Shown: positions 14,888 to 23,458 of the stretch, one piece after another
Layout: every line of letters starts with the position of its first letter
Position numbering within the stretch: the stretch's first letter is position 1
Source: CAVQZA01 sp963724805
GTDB lineage: Bacteria; Actinomycetota; Thermoleophilia; Gaiellales; Gaiellaceae
Length of the DNA stretch: 64,000 nucleotides
NCBI GenBank assembly: GCA_963724805.1
Contig: CAVRWA010000014.1
Location: 1,736,001-1,800,000 of the forward strand
Reading direction: 5' to 3'
Made by a program: the position numbers and the translations under genes
Notes under the pieces: generated by a model
What the model was told of the DNA's origin: nothing
Databases searched by the model: none
Seen by the model: the letters and a program-made list of their open reading frames with translations, nothing else

Positions 14888-16573
14888 GTGGAGAAGACGC
14901 ACGACGTTCTCGTGGTCGGGGCCGGCTGTGCCGGGATGCGCGCCGCTATCGAGGCACACGACGCGGGCGCCGACGTCGCGATCGTCTCCAAGCTCCATCC
15001 GACCCGCAGCCACTCCGGCGCGGCGGAGGGCGGGATCAACGCGGCGCTCGGGAACGCGGGCGAGGACAGCCCCGAGTCCCACGCCTTCGACACCGTCAAG
15101 GGCTCCGACTACCTCGGCGACCAGGACGCGATCGAGATCCTCACGAGCGAGGCACCCGGCGACATCTACCAGCTCGAGCACTGGGGCGCGGTCTTCTCGC
15201 GCCGCGAGGACGGCAAGCTCGCTCAGCGCCCGTTCGGCGCAGCGGGCTCGCCGCGCACGATCTACGCGGCCGACATCACCGGCCACGTCCTGATCCAGGT
15301 GCTCTACGAGCAGCTCGTCAAGCGCGAGATCACCGTCTACGAGGAGTACTTCGCCTGGAAGCTCGTCGTCGACGGCGGCCGTTGCACCGGCGTGATCTCC
15401 TGGGACCTCCTGAACGGCGGCCTCAAGACGATCGGCGCCGGCACGGTCGTGCTCGCCACCGGCGGCGCCGGGCGGCTCTACCGCGCGACGACGAACGCCT
15501 ACGCGTGCACCGGCGACGGGATGGCGATCGCGCTGCGCGCGGGCCTGCCGCTGAAGGACATGGAGTTCATGCAGTTCCACCCGACGACGCTGTACCCGTC
15601 CGGGATCCTGATCACCGAGGGCTGCCGCGGCGAGGGCGGCTTCCTGCTCAACAAGGACGGCGAGCGCTTCATGAAGCGCTACGCGCCGAACGCGCTCGAG
15701 CTCGCCTCGCGAGACGTCGTCTCCCGCTCGGAGCAGACCGAGATCGACGCGGGCCGCGGGATCAACGGCTCGGTCTTCCTCGACCTGCGCCACCTCGGCG
15801 CCGAGCGGATCATCGAGCGGCTGCCCGGCTCGCGCGAGCTGGCGATGACCTATGCGGCGGTAGACCCCATCTACGACCCGATCCCCGTCAGGCCGGGCGC
15901 CCACTACCACATGGGCGGCGTCGAGACCGACAACGACGGCGCCACGGAGCTGCCGGGCCTCTACGCGGCCGGCGAGGTCGCGTGCGTCTCGGTGCACGGC
16001 TCGAACCGCCTCGGCGGCAACTCGCTGATGGAGACGATCACCTTCGGCCGTCGGGCCGGGCGCGCCGCCGCCGAGGCTGCGCTCGCCGCCGCGGCTCCGA
16101 CCCCGGTGCCCGAGTCCGCGGAGCGCGACGCCGAGCGCGAGATCCAGGCTCTCGTCACGCGCCAGGGCACCGAGCGGCCCTGGCAGGTGCGCGACGAGCT
16201 CGGCTCCTCGATGCTCGAGAACTTCGGCGTCTTCCGGCAGGGCGAGAAGATGGAGGCCCAGCTCGAGATCATCGCCGGCCTCCGCGATCGCTACGAGAGC
16301 GTCTACGTCGAGGACAAGGGCGAGGTCTTCAACAGCGATCTCACCCAGATGATCGAGCTCGGCTACCTGCTCGACCTCGCCTCCGTGATGCTCACCGCCG
16401 GCCTCGCGCGTACCGAGAGCCGCGGCGCCCACTCGCGCCCGTACGACTACCCTGACCGGGACGACGAGCACTTCCTCAAGCACTCGATCTCGCGCTGGAA
16501 AGACGGCAGGCCCGAGCTGACCTACAAGGAGGTCCGGATGACCAAGTGGGCGCCCGAGGTGCGCAGCTACTGA
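14888..16573 (+). CDS. sdhA: Succinate dehydrogenase/fumarate reductase flavoprotein subunit
   Basis: 561 residues. FAD-binding VVGAGCAGMRAAIEA; the covalent-FAD histidine region RSHSGAAEGGINAAL; the substrate region HPTTLYPSGILITEGCRGEGG; HYHMGGVETD; and RLGGNSLMETITFGRRAG. It oxidises succinate and passes electrons to SdhB. The GTG start at 14888 gives the normal N-terminus VEKTHDVLVVG; longer upstream readings run into the divergent GNAT gene. It ends TGATG, sharing a base with the sdhB start. It is the first gene of a three-gene complex II operon. Confidence 0.96.
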   Translation: MEKTHDVLVVGAGCAGMRAAIEAHDAGADVAIVSKLHPTRSHSGAAEGGINAALGNAGEDSPESHAFDTVKGSDYLGDQDAIEILTSEAPGDIYQLEHWGAVFSRREDGKLAQRPFGAAGSPRTIYAADITGHVLIQVLYEQLVKREITVYEEYFAWKLVVDGGRCTGVISWDLLNGGLKTIGAGTVVLATGGAGRLYRATTNAYACTGDGMAIALRAGLPLKDMEFMQFHPTTLYPSGILITEGCRGEGGFLLNKDGERFMKRYAPNALELASRDVVSRSEQTEIDAGRGINGSVFLDLRHLGAERIIERLPGSRELAMTYAAVDPIYDPIPVRPGAHYHMGGVETDNDGATELPGLYAAGEVACVSVHGSNRLGGNSLMETITFGRRAGRAAAEAALAAAAPTPVPESAERDAEREIQALVTRQGTERPWQVRDELGSSMLENFGVFRQGEKMEAQLEIIAGLRDRYESVYVEDKGEVFNSDLTQMIELGYLLDLASVMLTAGLARTESRGAHSRPYDYPDRDDEHFLKHSISRWKDGRPELTYKEVRMTKWAPEVRSY

Positions 16574-17661
16574 TGAAGATGGCGCTCAAGATCTGGCGCT
16601 ACGAGGCCGCCACGGGCCAGAAGGCGCTGAAGGAGTACGAGTTCGACGCGCCCGATGAGGCGACGCTCCTCGACTGCCTCGACATCATCAAGGACCGCCA
16701 CGACGGGACGCTCGCCTACCGCAAGAGCTGCCGGATGATGATCTGCGGCTCGTGCGGGATGCGGATGGACGGCGCGGCCGTGCTCGCGTGCTGCACGCGG
16801 ATGTACGAGATCGCCGACGCGGGTCGCGTGCCGACGATCTCCGCGATGGGGAACCTGCCCGTCGTGAAGGACCTCGTGGTCGACATGGAGCCCTTCTGGA
16901 CGAAGTTCAAGGCGATGAAGCCGTGGCTCCAGCCCGGCTACGCCGAGCCGCCGGAGGGCAAGGAGTACCTGATCACCCAGCCCGAGATGAACCCGATCCA
17001 CAAGGAGTCGCTGTGCATCAACTGCGGCTGCTGCGTCTCGGAGTGCAACGCGATGGACTCCGACCCGGAGTTCCTCGGCCCGCAGGCGCTCGCGAAGGGG
17101 ATGCGGTTCGTCGGCGACCCGCGCGACCACGCGACGGTGGAGCGGCTCGAGGAGTACAGCGGCCAGCATGGGATCTGGGAGTGCACGCGCTGCTACTTCT
17201 GCAACGAGCGCTGCCCCAAGGGCGTCGACCCGCGCGACGCGATCGCGAAGCTCGGGGCCGAGGCCGTGCGCCTGGGGGTCGACCGCGACATGGGCGCCAA
17301 GCACGCGAAGTGGTTCGTCACCTCCGCGAAGACGACGGGCTGGCTGCGCGAGACCGAGCTCGTGCCCAAGACTCAGGGCGTCGTCCGCTCGCTCAAGGAC
17401 ACGAAGTTCGCGATCGACCTCGCGAAGCACGGCAAGGTGCCGTTCCCGTTCCCGCCGCACGTGGCGAAGGACGTCGACGAGTCTCGCGCGCTCTACGACC
17501 TCGTGAAGGCGCAGGGCCGCGACGGCGCGACCGGGATCGTGCAGGGTGAGAAGGCGCTCGCTGCGCTCGACCACGGCGTCCACGGCGAGGAGCGCGACCC
17601 GTACGGGCCCGGCTCGTTCCCGCGGCCCTACCTGCCCGGCGACGAGGAGGCGACACCGTGA
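16573..17661 (+). CDS. sdhB: Succinate dehydrogenase iron-sulfur subunit, long form
   Basis: 362 residues, ~110 longer than classical SdhB. The [2Fe-2S] ligands are Cys53, Cys58, Cys61 and Cys73; the next cluster has Cys148, 151, 154 and 158 (CINCGCCVSEC); the last has Cys204, 207, 210 and 214 (CTRCYFCNERCP). The C-terminal extension (~225-362) is basic and ends Pro/Gly-rich. This long form goes with complex II enzymes whose third subunit is HdrB-like, as here. It starts in the sdhA stop (TGATG) and overlaps the next gene by 4 bp. Confidence 0.93.
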   Translation: MKMALKIWRYEAATGQKALKEYEFDAPDEATLLDCLDIIKDRHDGTLAYRKSCRMMICGSCGMRMDGAAVLACCTRMYEIADAGRVPTISAMGNLPVVKDLVVDMEPFWTKFKAMKPWLQPGYAEPPEGKEYLITQPEMNPIHKESLCINCGCCVSECNAMDSDPEFLGPQALAKGMRFVGDPRDHATVERLEEYSGQHGIWECTRCYFCNERCPKGVDPRDAIAKLGAEAVRLGVDRDMGAKHAKWFVTSAKTTGWLRETELVPKTQGVVRSLKDTKFAIDLAKHGKVPFPFPPHVAKDVDESRALYDLVKAQGRDGATGIVQGEKALAALDHGVHGEERDPYGPGSFPRPYLPGDEEATP

Positions 17662-18542
17662 AGAAGGTCGCGTACTACAAGGGCTGTCTCGCCTCGCTCT
17701 CGGCGAAGGAGCTCGACTCGGCGACCCAGGCGCTCGCGCCGAAGGTCGGCCTCGAGCTCGAAGAGCTCGAGTCGGTCACCTGCTGCGGCGCGGGCGACAT
17801 CCACGAGGCGGAGCCCGACTACTACCTCCACCTCAACGCGCGGATCCTTTCCTACGCCGAGGCGACCGGGGCCGACACGCTGCTCACGATCTGCAACGTC
17901 TGCACACTGAACCTCCGGCAGGCGAACTGGCAGCTCCGAAACGACGAGGAGTTGCGCGGCCGCGTCAACGAGAACCTGCAGTCGGTCGGCGTCCCCGCCT
18001 ACAACGCGACCGTCGACGTCCGCCATCTGCTCTGGGAGATCTCCGAAGGGCCCGGGTACGAGCTGCTCCAGCAGGCCGCCCACAAGGGGCTGAAGGGGCT
18101 GAAGATCGCGCCGTTCTACGGGTGCCAGATCCTGCGCCCGTCGAAGCTGCTCGGCTTCGAGGACCCAGACAGCCCCTCGTCGCTCGAGCGAATCATCGAG
18201 GCCTGCGGCGGCACCGCGATCGACTACCCGGCCAAGAAGAAGTGCTGCGGCTTCCCGATCATCCAGGCGCGCGAGGAGACCGCGCTCGGCGAGCTGATCC
18301 AGCCGATCGAGCAGGCGAAGGAGGCCGGCGCCGACGCGATCGTCACTCCGTGCCCGCTCTGCCACCTCTCGCTCGACGCCTGGCAGTCGAAGCTGAAGAA
18401 GCAGACCGGCAAGGACTTCCAGATGCCGATCCTGCACCTCTCGCAGCTCGTCGGCGTCGCCGCCGGAATCCCGGACTCGGAGCTGAAGTTCAAGCGTCAC
18501 GTGGTCTCGGTCGCTCCGGTGCTCGAGAAGCTCGAAGCGTAA
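17658..18542 (+). CDS. HdrB-like (CCG-domain) complex II subunit, SdhE-type anchor
   Basis: 294 residues with two cysteine-rich CCG domains: CX31CCG...CNVC in the first half (Cys10, Cys42/43, Cys79, Cys82) and a second set around GCQIL, KKCCGFPII and CPLCHLS. This is the heterodisulfide reductase subunit B family. In non-classical (type E) succinate dehydrogenases this subunit replaces the haem-binding SdhC/SdhD membrane anchors and binds an unusual Fe-S cluster. It overlaps sdhB by 4 bp (GTGA). No SdhC/D-like hydrophobic gene is adjacent, so quinone or other acceptor access depends on this protein. The name SdhE here is not the flavinylation factor. Confidence 0.9.
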   Translation: MKKVAYYKGCLASLSAKELDSATQALAPKVGLELEELESVTCCGAGDIHEAEPDYYLHLNARILSYAEATGADTLLTICNVCTLNLRQANWQLRNDEELRGRVNENLQSVGVPAYNATVDVRHLLWEISEGPGYELLQQAAHKGLKGLKIAPFYGCQILRPSKLLGFEDPDSPSSLERIIEACGGTAIDYPAKKKCCGFPIIQAREETALGELIQPIEQAKEAGADAIVTPCPLCHLSLDAWQSKLKKQTGKDFQMPILHLSQLVGVAAGIPDSELKFKRHVVSVAPVLEKLEA

Positions 18543-18604
18543 ACCGCCTCACAGTCGCGCAAGTTTTCCGGCGTACGAGCGTCTTCTCACCCGGAGGGGC
18601 GGAT

Positions 18605-18640
18605 TCCGGCGCGGTGACCCTACGGGGACACCGCGCCGGA
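18605..18640. terminator. Perfect 12-bp inverted repeat after the sdh operon
   Basis: TCCGGCGCGGTG (18605-18616), 12-nt loop, CACCGCGCCGGA (18629-18640). Strong GC stem directly downstream of the operon and only 8 bp before the next gene's -10 box. No T run follows. It could end sdh transcription or act as an operator of the metallophosphoesterase promoter. Confidence 0.6.
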
Positions 18641-18648
18641 GCTCTATC

Positions 18649-18654
18649 TAGGGT
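18649..18654 (+). promoter_or_regulatory. TAGGGT -10 box of the metallophosphoesterase operon (leaderless)
   Basis: TAGGGT, 7 nt, GTG (18662). Confidence 0.45.
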
Positions 18655-18661
18655 CCGTTCC

Positions 18662-19453
18662 GTGTGGATCGCTGCCGCAGTCGTCGTCATCGCCGCCGCC
18701 GCGGTCGCGTGGGGCTGGTTCGAGGCCGGCTGGGTGCGGTACCGGGTGCTCGACGTCGAGGTGCCGGGGCTCCCGTTCGAGCTCGAGGGGATGCGGCTCG
18801 TCCATCTCTCCGACTTCCACCTCGGCGTGCCGTCGCGCGGCGAGGATGCGGTCGCGCGTGCCGTCGACTGGACTGCGGCGCGCGACCCGGACCTCGTGCT
18901 CGTGACCGGCGATCTGCTCACGCGCCCGCGCGGGGAGGCGCGCTTGCGCGGGCTCGTGACGCGGCTGCCGCGCTGCTACGTGATCCTCGGCAACCACGAT
19001 CTCGCGGTCAGCCGCGACCCGTTCTCCGTGCCGGCGCGGGTGGACGAGCTCGGTTCGGCGACGCTGCTCTCCGACGACGGCCGCCTCGTCGAGCTGCGCG
19101 GCCGGCGCGTCTGGGTCGCGGGCGTCGACCCGGCCTCGCGCGGCGACGAGACGGGCCTCTCGGCGGACGCCGACCTGCGGATCCTGCTCACGCACTACCC
19201 GAGCGCGATCGACCGGATCGAGCCCGGCTCCTTCGACCTCGTGCTCGCCGGGCACATGCACGACGGCCAGATCTGCATCCCGTACCCGGGCGGAAAGGTG
19301 CGCCTCGCCCACCTGCGCGCGCGTTACACCCACGGCCTTTACCGCCGGCCCGGCGGCCTCCTCCATGTCTCACCGGGGCTGGGCACGACATTCGTCCCGT
19401 TCCGCTTCTGCGCCCGCCCCGAGGCGACCGAGTTGGTCTTACACTCAGCGTGA
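18662..19453 (+). CDS. Membrane-anchored metallophosphoesterase (calcineurin-like)
   Basis: 263 residues. An N-terminal hydrophobic anchor (residues ~1-22) precedes the dinuclear metal site: LVHLSDFHLG (Asp, His), VLVTGDLLT (Asp), ILGNHDLA (Asn-His-Asp), LLTHYPS (His) and LAGHMHDGQI (His-x-His). The order matches YkuE-type phosphoesterases that act on lipid-linked or nucleotide phosphates at the outer membrane face; UDP-2,3-diacylglucosamine hydrolase similarity is possible, but lipid A is not expected here. It ends TGATG into the next gene. Confidence 0.9.
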   Translation: MWIAAAVVVIAAAAVAWGWFEAGWVRYRVLDVEVPGLPFELEGMRLVHLSDFHLGVPSRGEDAVARAVDWTAARDPDLVLVTGDLLTRPRGEARLRGLVTRLPRCYVILGNHDLAVSRDPFSVPARVDELGSATLLSDDGRLVELRGRRVWVAGVDPASRGDETGLSADADLRILLTHYPSAIDRIEPGSFDLVLAGHMHDGQICIPYPGGKVRLAHLRARYTHGLYRRPGGLLHVSPGLGTTFVPFRFCARPEATELVLHSA

Positions 19454-19755
19454 TGGAAGGCCACGCCTCGATCTCGAGCGACATCCTCGCGAGCTACGCC
19501 GCCGACGCGGCGCGCGAGGTCGGCGGAGTCAGCGGGCTCGTGGAGAGCACCCTCTACCGCCACCGCGGCGTGCGGGTGCTGAACGAGGACGGCGTCGTCC
19601 GAGTCGAGCTCCACCTCGCGGTCGACTGGGGGGCGCCGATCCCCGAGCTCGGGCGGGCTGTGCAGGAGCGGGTAGCCAGCTACCTCGCGCGCATGGCGGA
19701 CGTCCGCCCCGAGGCGGTGGACGTCGTCGTCGACGAGATCGGCCCGCCCGGCTAG
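19453..19755 (+). CDS. Asp23/Gls24 family protein
   Basis: 100 residues starting MEGHASISSDILASYAADAAREVGG, with the family's core GVRVLNEDGVVRVELHLAVDWGAPIPELGRAVQERV and the closing VDVVVDEI. Asp23/Gls24 proteins are small alpha/beta proteins tied to envelope stress and membrane association in Gram-positive bacteria. The start shares bases with the upstream stop (TGATG), and its own stop joins the next GTG (TAGTG), so it is translated in a tight three-gene operon. Confidence 0.88.
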   Translation: MEGHASISSDILASYAADAAREVGGVSGLVESTLYRHRGVRVLNEDGVVRVELHLAVDWGAPIPELGRAVQERVASYLARMADVRPEAVDVVVDEIGPPG

Positions 19756-20375
19756 TGGCCACCCGGGTGCAGACGCTGAGCCGCGGGACGCTCGCGAGCG
19801 CGCCGGCGGTCTGCCGGGACTGCGTCTGGTGGCAGTCCCGCTCGGGGCGCACGACCGACAAGGAGAAGTGGATCGAGCGGGTAGAGGACGGGCCCGGTGC
19901 CTGGGGCACCGTCTACCAGGACGGCGAGGGGCGGCTGCTCGGCTCGATGCAGTACGGGCCGGCGCACCTGTTCCCGCGCGCGGCCGAGCTGCCGGCCGGC
20001 CCGCCCTCGCTCGACGCCGTGCTCGTCACGTGCGCATACCTCGTCGACCGGTCGAGCCCGTGGGTGATGCAGTCGCTCTTCCTGGCCGCGATCGGCGAGG
20101 CGCGCGATCAGGGCGCGGCGGCCGTCGAGGCGTTCGCGTACCGCTATCCGGAGGGCGAGTCGGCCTACGAGCGCTTCCAGGTCCACAAGACCGTCTTCCC
20201 GCGCGACTTCCTTTCGGACTTCGGCTTCCACACCGTGCGCAGCCAGGGGCGCGTCGAGCTGGCGCGACTCGACCTGGGCGGCCTGCAGCCGGTCACCGAG
20301 GGGCGCCGCTCCCACGTCCTGCGCGTCGTGCGCGAGGCGTTCTTCCCGCAGCCGGTGCCGGCGCCTCGGCCCTAA
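19755..20375 (+). CDS. GNAT-like acetyltransferase, unknown substrate
   Basis: 206 residues. After a short N-terminal region with CRDCVWWQSR, residues ~40-200 read as an acetyltransferase-like fold: GAWGTVYQDGEGRLLGSMQYGPAHLFPRA (central strands), VLVTCAYLVDRSSPWVMQSLFLAAIGEARDQGAAAVEAFAYR (CoA-binding strand-helix), and DFLSDFGFHTVRSQGRVELARLDL. The classical Q/RxxGxG/A loop is degenerate. The start GTG overlaps the upstream TAG (TAGTG). Similar actinobacterial proteins are annotated as GNAT; a CxxC-bearing N-terminus is noteworthy. Confidence 0.7.
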   Translation: MATRVQTLSRGTLASAPAVCRDCVWWQSRSGRTTDKEKWIERVEDGPGAWGTVYQDGEGRLLGSMQYGPAHLFPRAAELPAGPPSLDAVLVTCAYLVDRSSPWVMQSLFLAAIGEARDQGAAAVEAFAYRYPEGESAYERFQVHKTVFPRDFLSDFGFHTVRSQGRVELARLDLGGLQPVTEGRRSHVLRVVREAFFPQPVPAPRP

Positions 20376-20418
20376 CGGCCATCTTGTCCTGCCCTCGTCA
20401 TCGGGGCACGGTCCGACA

Positions 20419-20565
20419 GTGTTTCGCCGCACTTCGCTGGATCGGGTCGAGGAGGATCTGACCGCCGCGCTTGTCTGGCCGACGCAGCTCGACGCTAAGC
20501 TGGACGAGATCCGTCACCTGCTCTTGGAGGACGAGGATGAAGAAGAGGATTCCCCGGGACCCTGA
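20419..20565 (+). CDS. Small acidic protein, hypothetical (48 aa)
   Basis: Starting at the GTG at 20419, 48 codons read as an amphipathic helix (LDAKLDEIRHLLLEDEDEEED) with a very acidic end. Composition and helical pattern look coding, but no family is recognised. It overlaps the start of the next small ORF by 29 bp in another frame. Only one of the two may be real. Confidence 0.4.
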   Translation: MFRRTSLDRVEEDLTAALVWPTQLDAKLDEIRHLLLEDEDEEEDSPGP

Positions 20566-20710
20566 GCTCGAAGCCGTGTGGGCCGAGCTCGACACGTGGA
20601 CGCGAAAGCGCGTCGCCGGGTTCTTCGAGCGCATGGCAGCGGAGGCGGCGCGTGAGGAGCGCCGTCGTGCGCGTTTGCGGCGGCTGACGTTCGGGTTGCT
20701 CGGGCGGTGA
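20537..20710 (+). CDS. Small basic helical protein, hypothetical (57 aa)
   Basis: ATG at 20537 preceded by GGAGGACGAGG. Encodes MKKRIPRDPELEAVWAELD followed by an Arg/Glu/Ala-rich helix. The stop (TGA, 20708-20710) overlaps the GTG of the epimerase gene at 20707, which suggests coupling. No function can be assigned. Confidence 0.45.
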   Translation: MKKRIPRDPELEAVWAELDTWTRKRVAGFFERMAAEAAREERRRARLRRLTFGLLGR

Positions 20711-22041
20711 ATGCGCAGCCGAAAGCCAATGTCCTCTGCCTGATCGGGACGCGGCCCGAGGCGATCAAGATGCTCCCCGTCGTGCTGGCGCTGCGCTCGA
20801 GCGCGAACTTCGTCCCGGTCGTGGTCACGACGGGTCAGCACCGCGACCTCGTCGATCCGATCCTGGCGCTCGCCCACATCACGCCCGACTTCGACCTCGA
20901 GGTCGGACGGCCGGGGCTCACTCTCAACGAGCTCGTGTCGACGGTGATCTCAAGGCTCGACGGCTTCCTCCGCGAGCGGTTCGACGCGACCGGCGCTGCG
21001 ATCGCGACCCGTGAGGAGGTCCTAGACGGCGGCTTCCCGGTCGCGACCCTCGTGCACGGCGACACCTCGTCGGCCCTCGCGGCGGCGATCGCCTCGTTCA
21101 ACCTGCGGATCCCGGTCACTCACGTCGAGGCCGGGCTGCGCACACGATTGACGCTCAGCCCGTTCCCGGAGGAGCTGAACCGCCAGGCGATCTCGCGGAT
21201 CGCCTCGTTCCACCTCGCGCCGACCTCGACGAACGAGGAGAACCTCGTCCGCGAGCGGGTCCCCTACGAGCAGATCTTCGTCACCGGCAACACGGGCATC
21301 GACGCGCTCCAGTTCGCGTCCACCCTCGACGTCGAGTTCGAGGACCCGGCGGTCGGCGAGGCGGTCGCCTCGGACGACCCGGTCGTTACCGTGACCGCGC
21401 ACCGCCGCGAGAACTGGGAGGGAGGGCTGGCCCGGATCGCCGAGGCGATCGGCCGCCTCGCGGTTGCGCATCCCGGCACCCGCTTCGTCGTCCCGCAGCA
21501 CCCGAACCCGCTCGTCCGCGAGCAGCTCGGCAAGCCGTTGTCCGTCCACGCCGGCGTCGTCCTGACCGAGCCGCTCTCATACGCGCCGTTCGCCAAGCTG
21601 ATGGCCCGCTCGACGCTGATCATCACCGACTCGGGCGGGATCCAGGAGGAGGCGCCCGCGCTCGACGTCCCGGTGTTAGTTACTCGCGAGAGCACCGAAC
21701 GCGGTGAGGGTGTCGAGGCGGGCACGCTGCGCCTCGTCGGCACGGACCCGGACAGGATCGTCGAGGCCGCGACCCTGCTCCTGACCGATCCCGCCGAGCA
21801 CGCGGCGATGGCGGCCGCGGCCAACCCGTACGGCGACGGGCGCGCGGCGGAGCGGATCGTCGCCGCACTGGAGTACCTGGCGGGCCTCGGTCCGACTCCC
21901 GTCCGTTTCGGCCCGGGGTTCTCGCGCAAGGCGGTGCTGATCGCCGCGGGCTACCCCGGCGGCCGGGACACAGCGTCCGGCGTGCCGCGGGGCCTCGCGC
22001 CGGACCGGAGCGAGGAGGCCGATCGGTGGGTGGGACGCTGA
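20707..22041 (+). CDS. wecB: UDP-N-acetylglucosamine 2-epimerase (non-hydrolysing), first copy
   Basis: 444 residues; about 370 is usual, and the excess is an insertion near residues 75-105 plus a ~45-residue C-terminal extension. Diagnostic segments: IGTRPEAIKMLPVV, TGQHRDLVD, HGDTSSALAAA, THVEAGLRT, ELNRQAISRIA, TVTAHRRENW, PQHPNP and TDSGGIQEEAPALDVPVLVTRESTERGEGVEAG. It interconverts UDP-GlcNAc and UDP-ManNAc for surface polysaccharide. The GTG start overlaps the small upstream ORF, and the 3' end overlaps the glycosyltransferase by 16 bp. It opens the polysaccharide locus. Confidence 0.94.
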   Translation: MNAQPKANVLCLIGTRPEAIKMLPVVLALRSSANFVPVVVTTGQHRDLVDPILALAHITPDFDLEVGRPGLTLNELVSTVISRLDGFLRERFDATGAAIATREEVLDGGFPVATLVHGDTSSALAAAIASFNLRIPVTHVEAGLRTRLTLSPFPEELNRQAISRIASFHLAPTSTNEENLVRERVPYEQIFVTGNTGIDALQFASTLDVEFEDPAVGEAVASDDPVVTVTAHRRENWEGGLARIAEAIGRLAVAHPGTRFVVPQHPNPLVREQLGKPLSVHAGVVLTEPLSYAPFAKLMARSTLIITDSGGIQEEAPALDVPVLVTRESTERGEGVEAGTLRLVGTDPDRIVEAATLLLTDPAEHAAMAAAANPYGDGRAAERIVAALEYLAGLGPTPVRFGPGFSRKAVLIAAGYPGGRDTASGVPRGLAPDRSEEADRWVGR

Positions 22042-23354
22042 TCTCGTTCACGGGCCCGTTCGCCGGGCTCCCGACCTGGGCACACTGGCTGTTCTTCATC
22101 GTCTTCGTGATCATCATCACGGTCTGGATCTGGACGCTGGTGCTGTTCGTCGCATCGCGCCGGGCGCTTCGGAAGGCCCCTCCCCCGGTGGGCTCCGCCG
22201 ACGAGCTGCTCTGGGTGTTCCTCGTTCCCGCCCTCAACGAGGAGGTCACGATCGCCGACAGCGTCGACCGGCTGCTCACGGTAGAGGCAACCAATCGAGC
22301 GATCCTGGTGATCGACGACGGCTCGACGGACGGAACCGGCGCCGTGCTCGCCGGGATCAGGGATCCCGACCTCGCCGTCCTTTCGCGCGTCGCGCCGGAC
22401 GCACGCAAGGGAAAGGCGGCCGCGCTGAACGCCGCGTGGCGCCATCTCGACCGGCTCCTCTCGTCCGGGCGCTGGGCCGGCTGGCCGCGGGACCGGGTCG
22501 TGGTCGTCGTCGTCGACGCCGACGGCCGGCTCGACCCGGCCACGCCGGGCTTCGTCGCCGGGCGCTTCGCGAACCCGCGCCTGGGCGGGGTGCAGGTGCT
22601 CGTGCGGATCTACAACCGCTCGCGCCTCCTCACCTGGTTCCAGGACGTCGAGTTCTCCGTGTACGGCTTGCTCTACCAGCTCGGGCGCTCGCCCGCCGGG
22701 ATCGCCGGGATGGGCGGGAACGGCCAGTGCAACCGCCTCGTCGCGCTCGACTCGATCGCGGACCCCGAGACCGGGGGCCCGTGGCGCGACCGGCTCACCG
22801 AGGACCAGGATCTCGGCCTGCGCCTGATCGAGGCGGGCTGGCTCTGCGAGCAGGAGCCGCGGGCGAGCGTGAACCAGCAGGGCCTGCCCGGGCTGCGGAA
22901 GCTGTTCCGGCAGCGCACGCGGTGGGCCCAGGGGAATCTCGAGGCGATGGGCCACCTCGGCGCGATGTGGGGACTCGACCGGCCGTGGTACGTGCGGTTC
23001 GACCTCGTCGCCTATCTGCTGCTGCCCGCGGTCCACGCGGTCGTCGGCGTGGCCTTCTTCGCGAGCATCGTGCTCGCGGTCACCGGCACTGCGAGATTCT
23101 GGGGGGACCAGGACTGGTGGGTGCTGATCTTCTTCTTCCTGCTCGGCTACGGCGGCGTCCTGATGGGCTGCATCGCGCGCGGCGCGAGCTTCGGCCCGCT
23201 CGGGATCGTGCGCGGGATCTTCCTCGCGCCGATCTACGCCGCCTACACGTGGCTCTTGTGGCCGGTGCTCGCCCGCGCCGCCGTGCGTCAGCTCACGCAC
23301 CGCAGCGACTGGGCCAAGACCGCGCGCGAGCCCATCGGTGGCGGCGGGCAGTGA
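22026..23354 (+). CDS. Membrane-embedded processive family-2 glycosyltransferase
   Basis: 442 residues. An N-terminal membrane segment (~15-42), a GT-A domain with VPALNEEVTIADSVDRLL, VIDDGSTDGT, VVVVDADGRLDP, MGGNGQCNR and LTEDQDLGLRLIEAGW, then the QxxRW motif in FRQRTRWAQGN, and three or more C-terminal membrane segments. This is the layout of hyaluronan synthase/BcsA/NodC-like synthases that polymerise and often extrude a polysaccharide. Donor sugar unknown; UDP-ManNAc from the adjacent epimerase would fit. GTG start inside the epimerase 3' end. Confidence 0.9.
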   Translation: MGGTLISFTGPFAGLPTWAHWLFFIVFVIIITVWIWTLVLFVASRRALRKAPPPVGSADELLWVFLVPALNEEVTIADSVDRLLTVEATNRAILVIDDGSTDGTGAVLAGIRDPDLAVLSRVAPDARKGKAAALNAAWRHLDRLLSSGRWAGWPRDRVVVVVVDADGRLDPATPGFVAGRFANPRLGGVQVLVRIYNRSRLLTWFQDVEFSVYGLLYQLGRSPAGIAGMGGNGQCNRLVALDSIADPETGGPWRDRLTEDQDLGLRLIEAGWLCEQEPRASVNQQGLPGLRKLFRQRTRWAQGNLEAMGHLGAMWGLDRPWYVRFDLVAYLLLPAVHAVVGVAFFASIVLAVTGTARFWGDQDWWVLIFFFLLGYGGVLMGCIARGASFGPLGIVRGIFLAPIYAAYTWLLWPVLARAAVRQLTHRSDWAKTAREPIGGGGQ

Positions 23355-23391
23355 GGCCAAGCGTAGAACGCTCCCGAAGGGCGAAAATGAG

Positions 23392-23458
23392 GTGCGGGCC
23401 GCGCCGCCGCGGCGCCCGATGGCGGCCCATCGGCGCTGCGAACCAGCGTGGCCCGCAC
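23392..23458. other. Nested inverted repeat in a convergent gap (structured element/terminator)
   Basis: Outer arms GTGCGGGCC (23392-23400) and GGCCCGCAC (23450-23458); inner arms GCGCCCGATGG (23412-23422) and CCATCGGCGC (23427-23436) with one bulge. A third hairpin follows, CTCCCCAACT (23481-23490) with AGTTGGGAG (23509-23517). They fill the 254-bp gap between the glycosyltransferase and the convergent flippase gene. No T tract. Bidirectional termination is the simplest role. Confidence 0.5.

Noticed and set aside
14261..16483. Long minus-strand open frame antisense to sdhA
   Set aside because: In such GC-rich DNA the complement of a real gene stays open. The sense frame encodes a full SdhA; only the first 187 codons of the antisense frame (from 14824) are a real gene, the GNAT enzyme.
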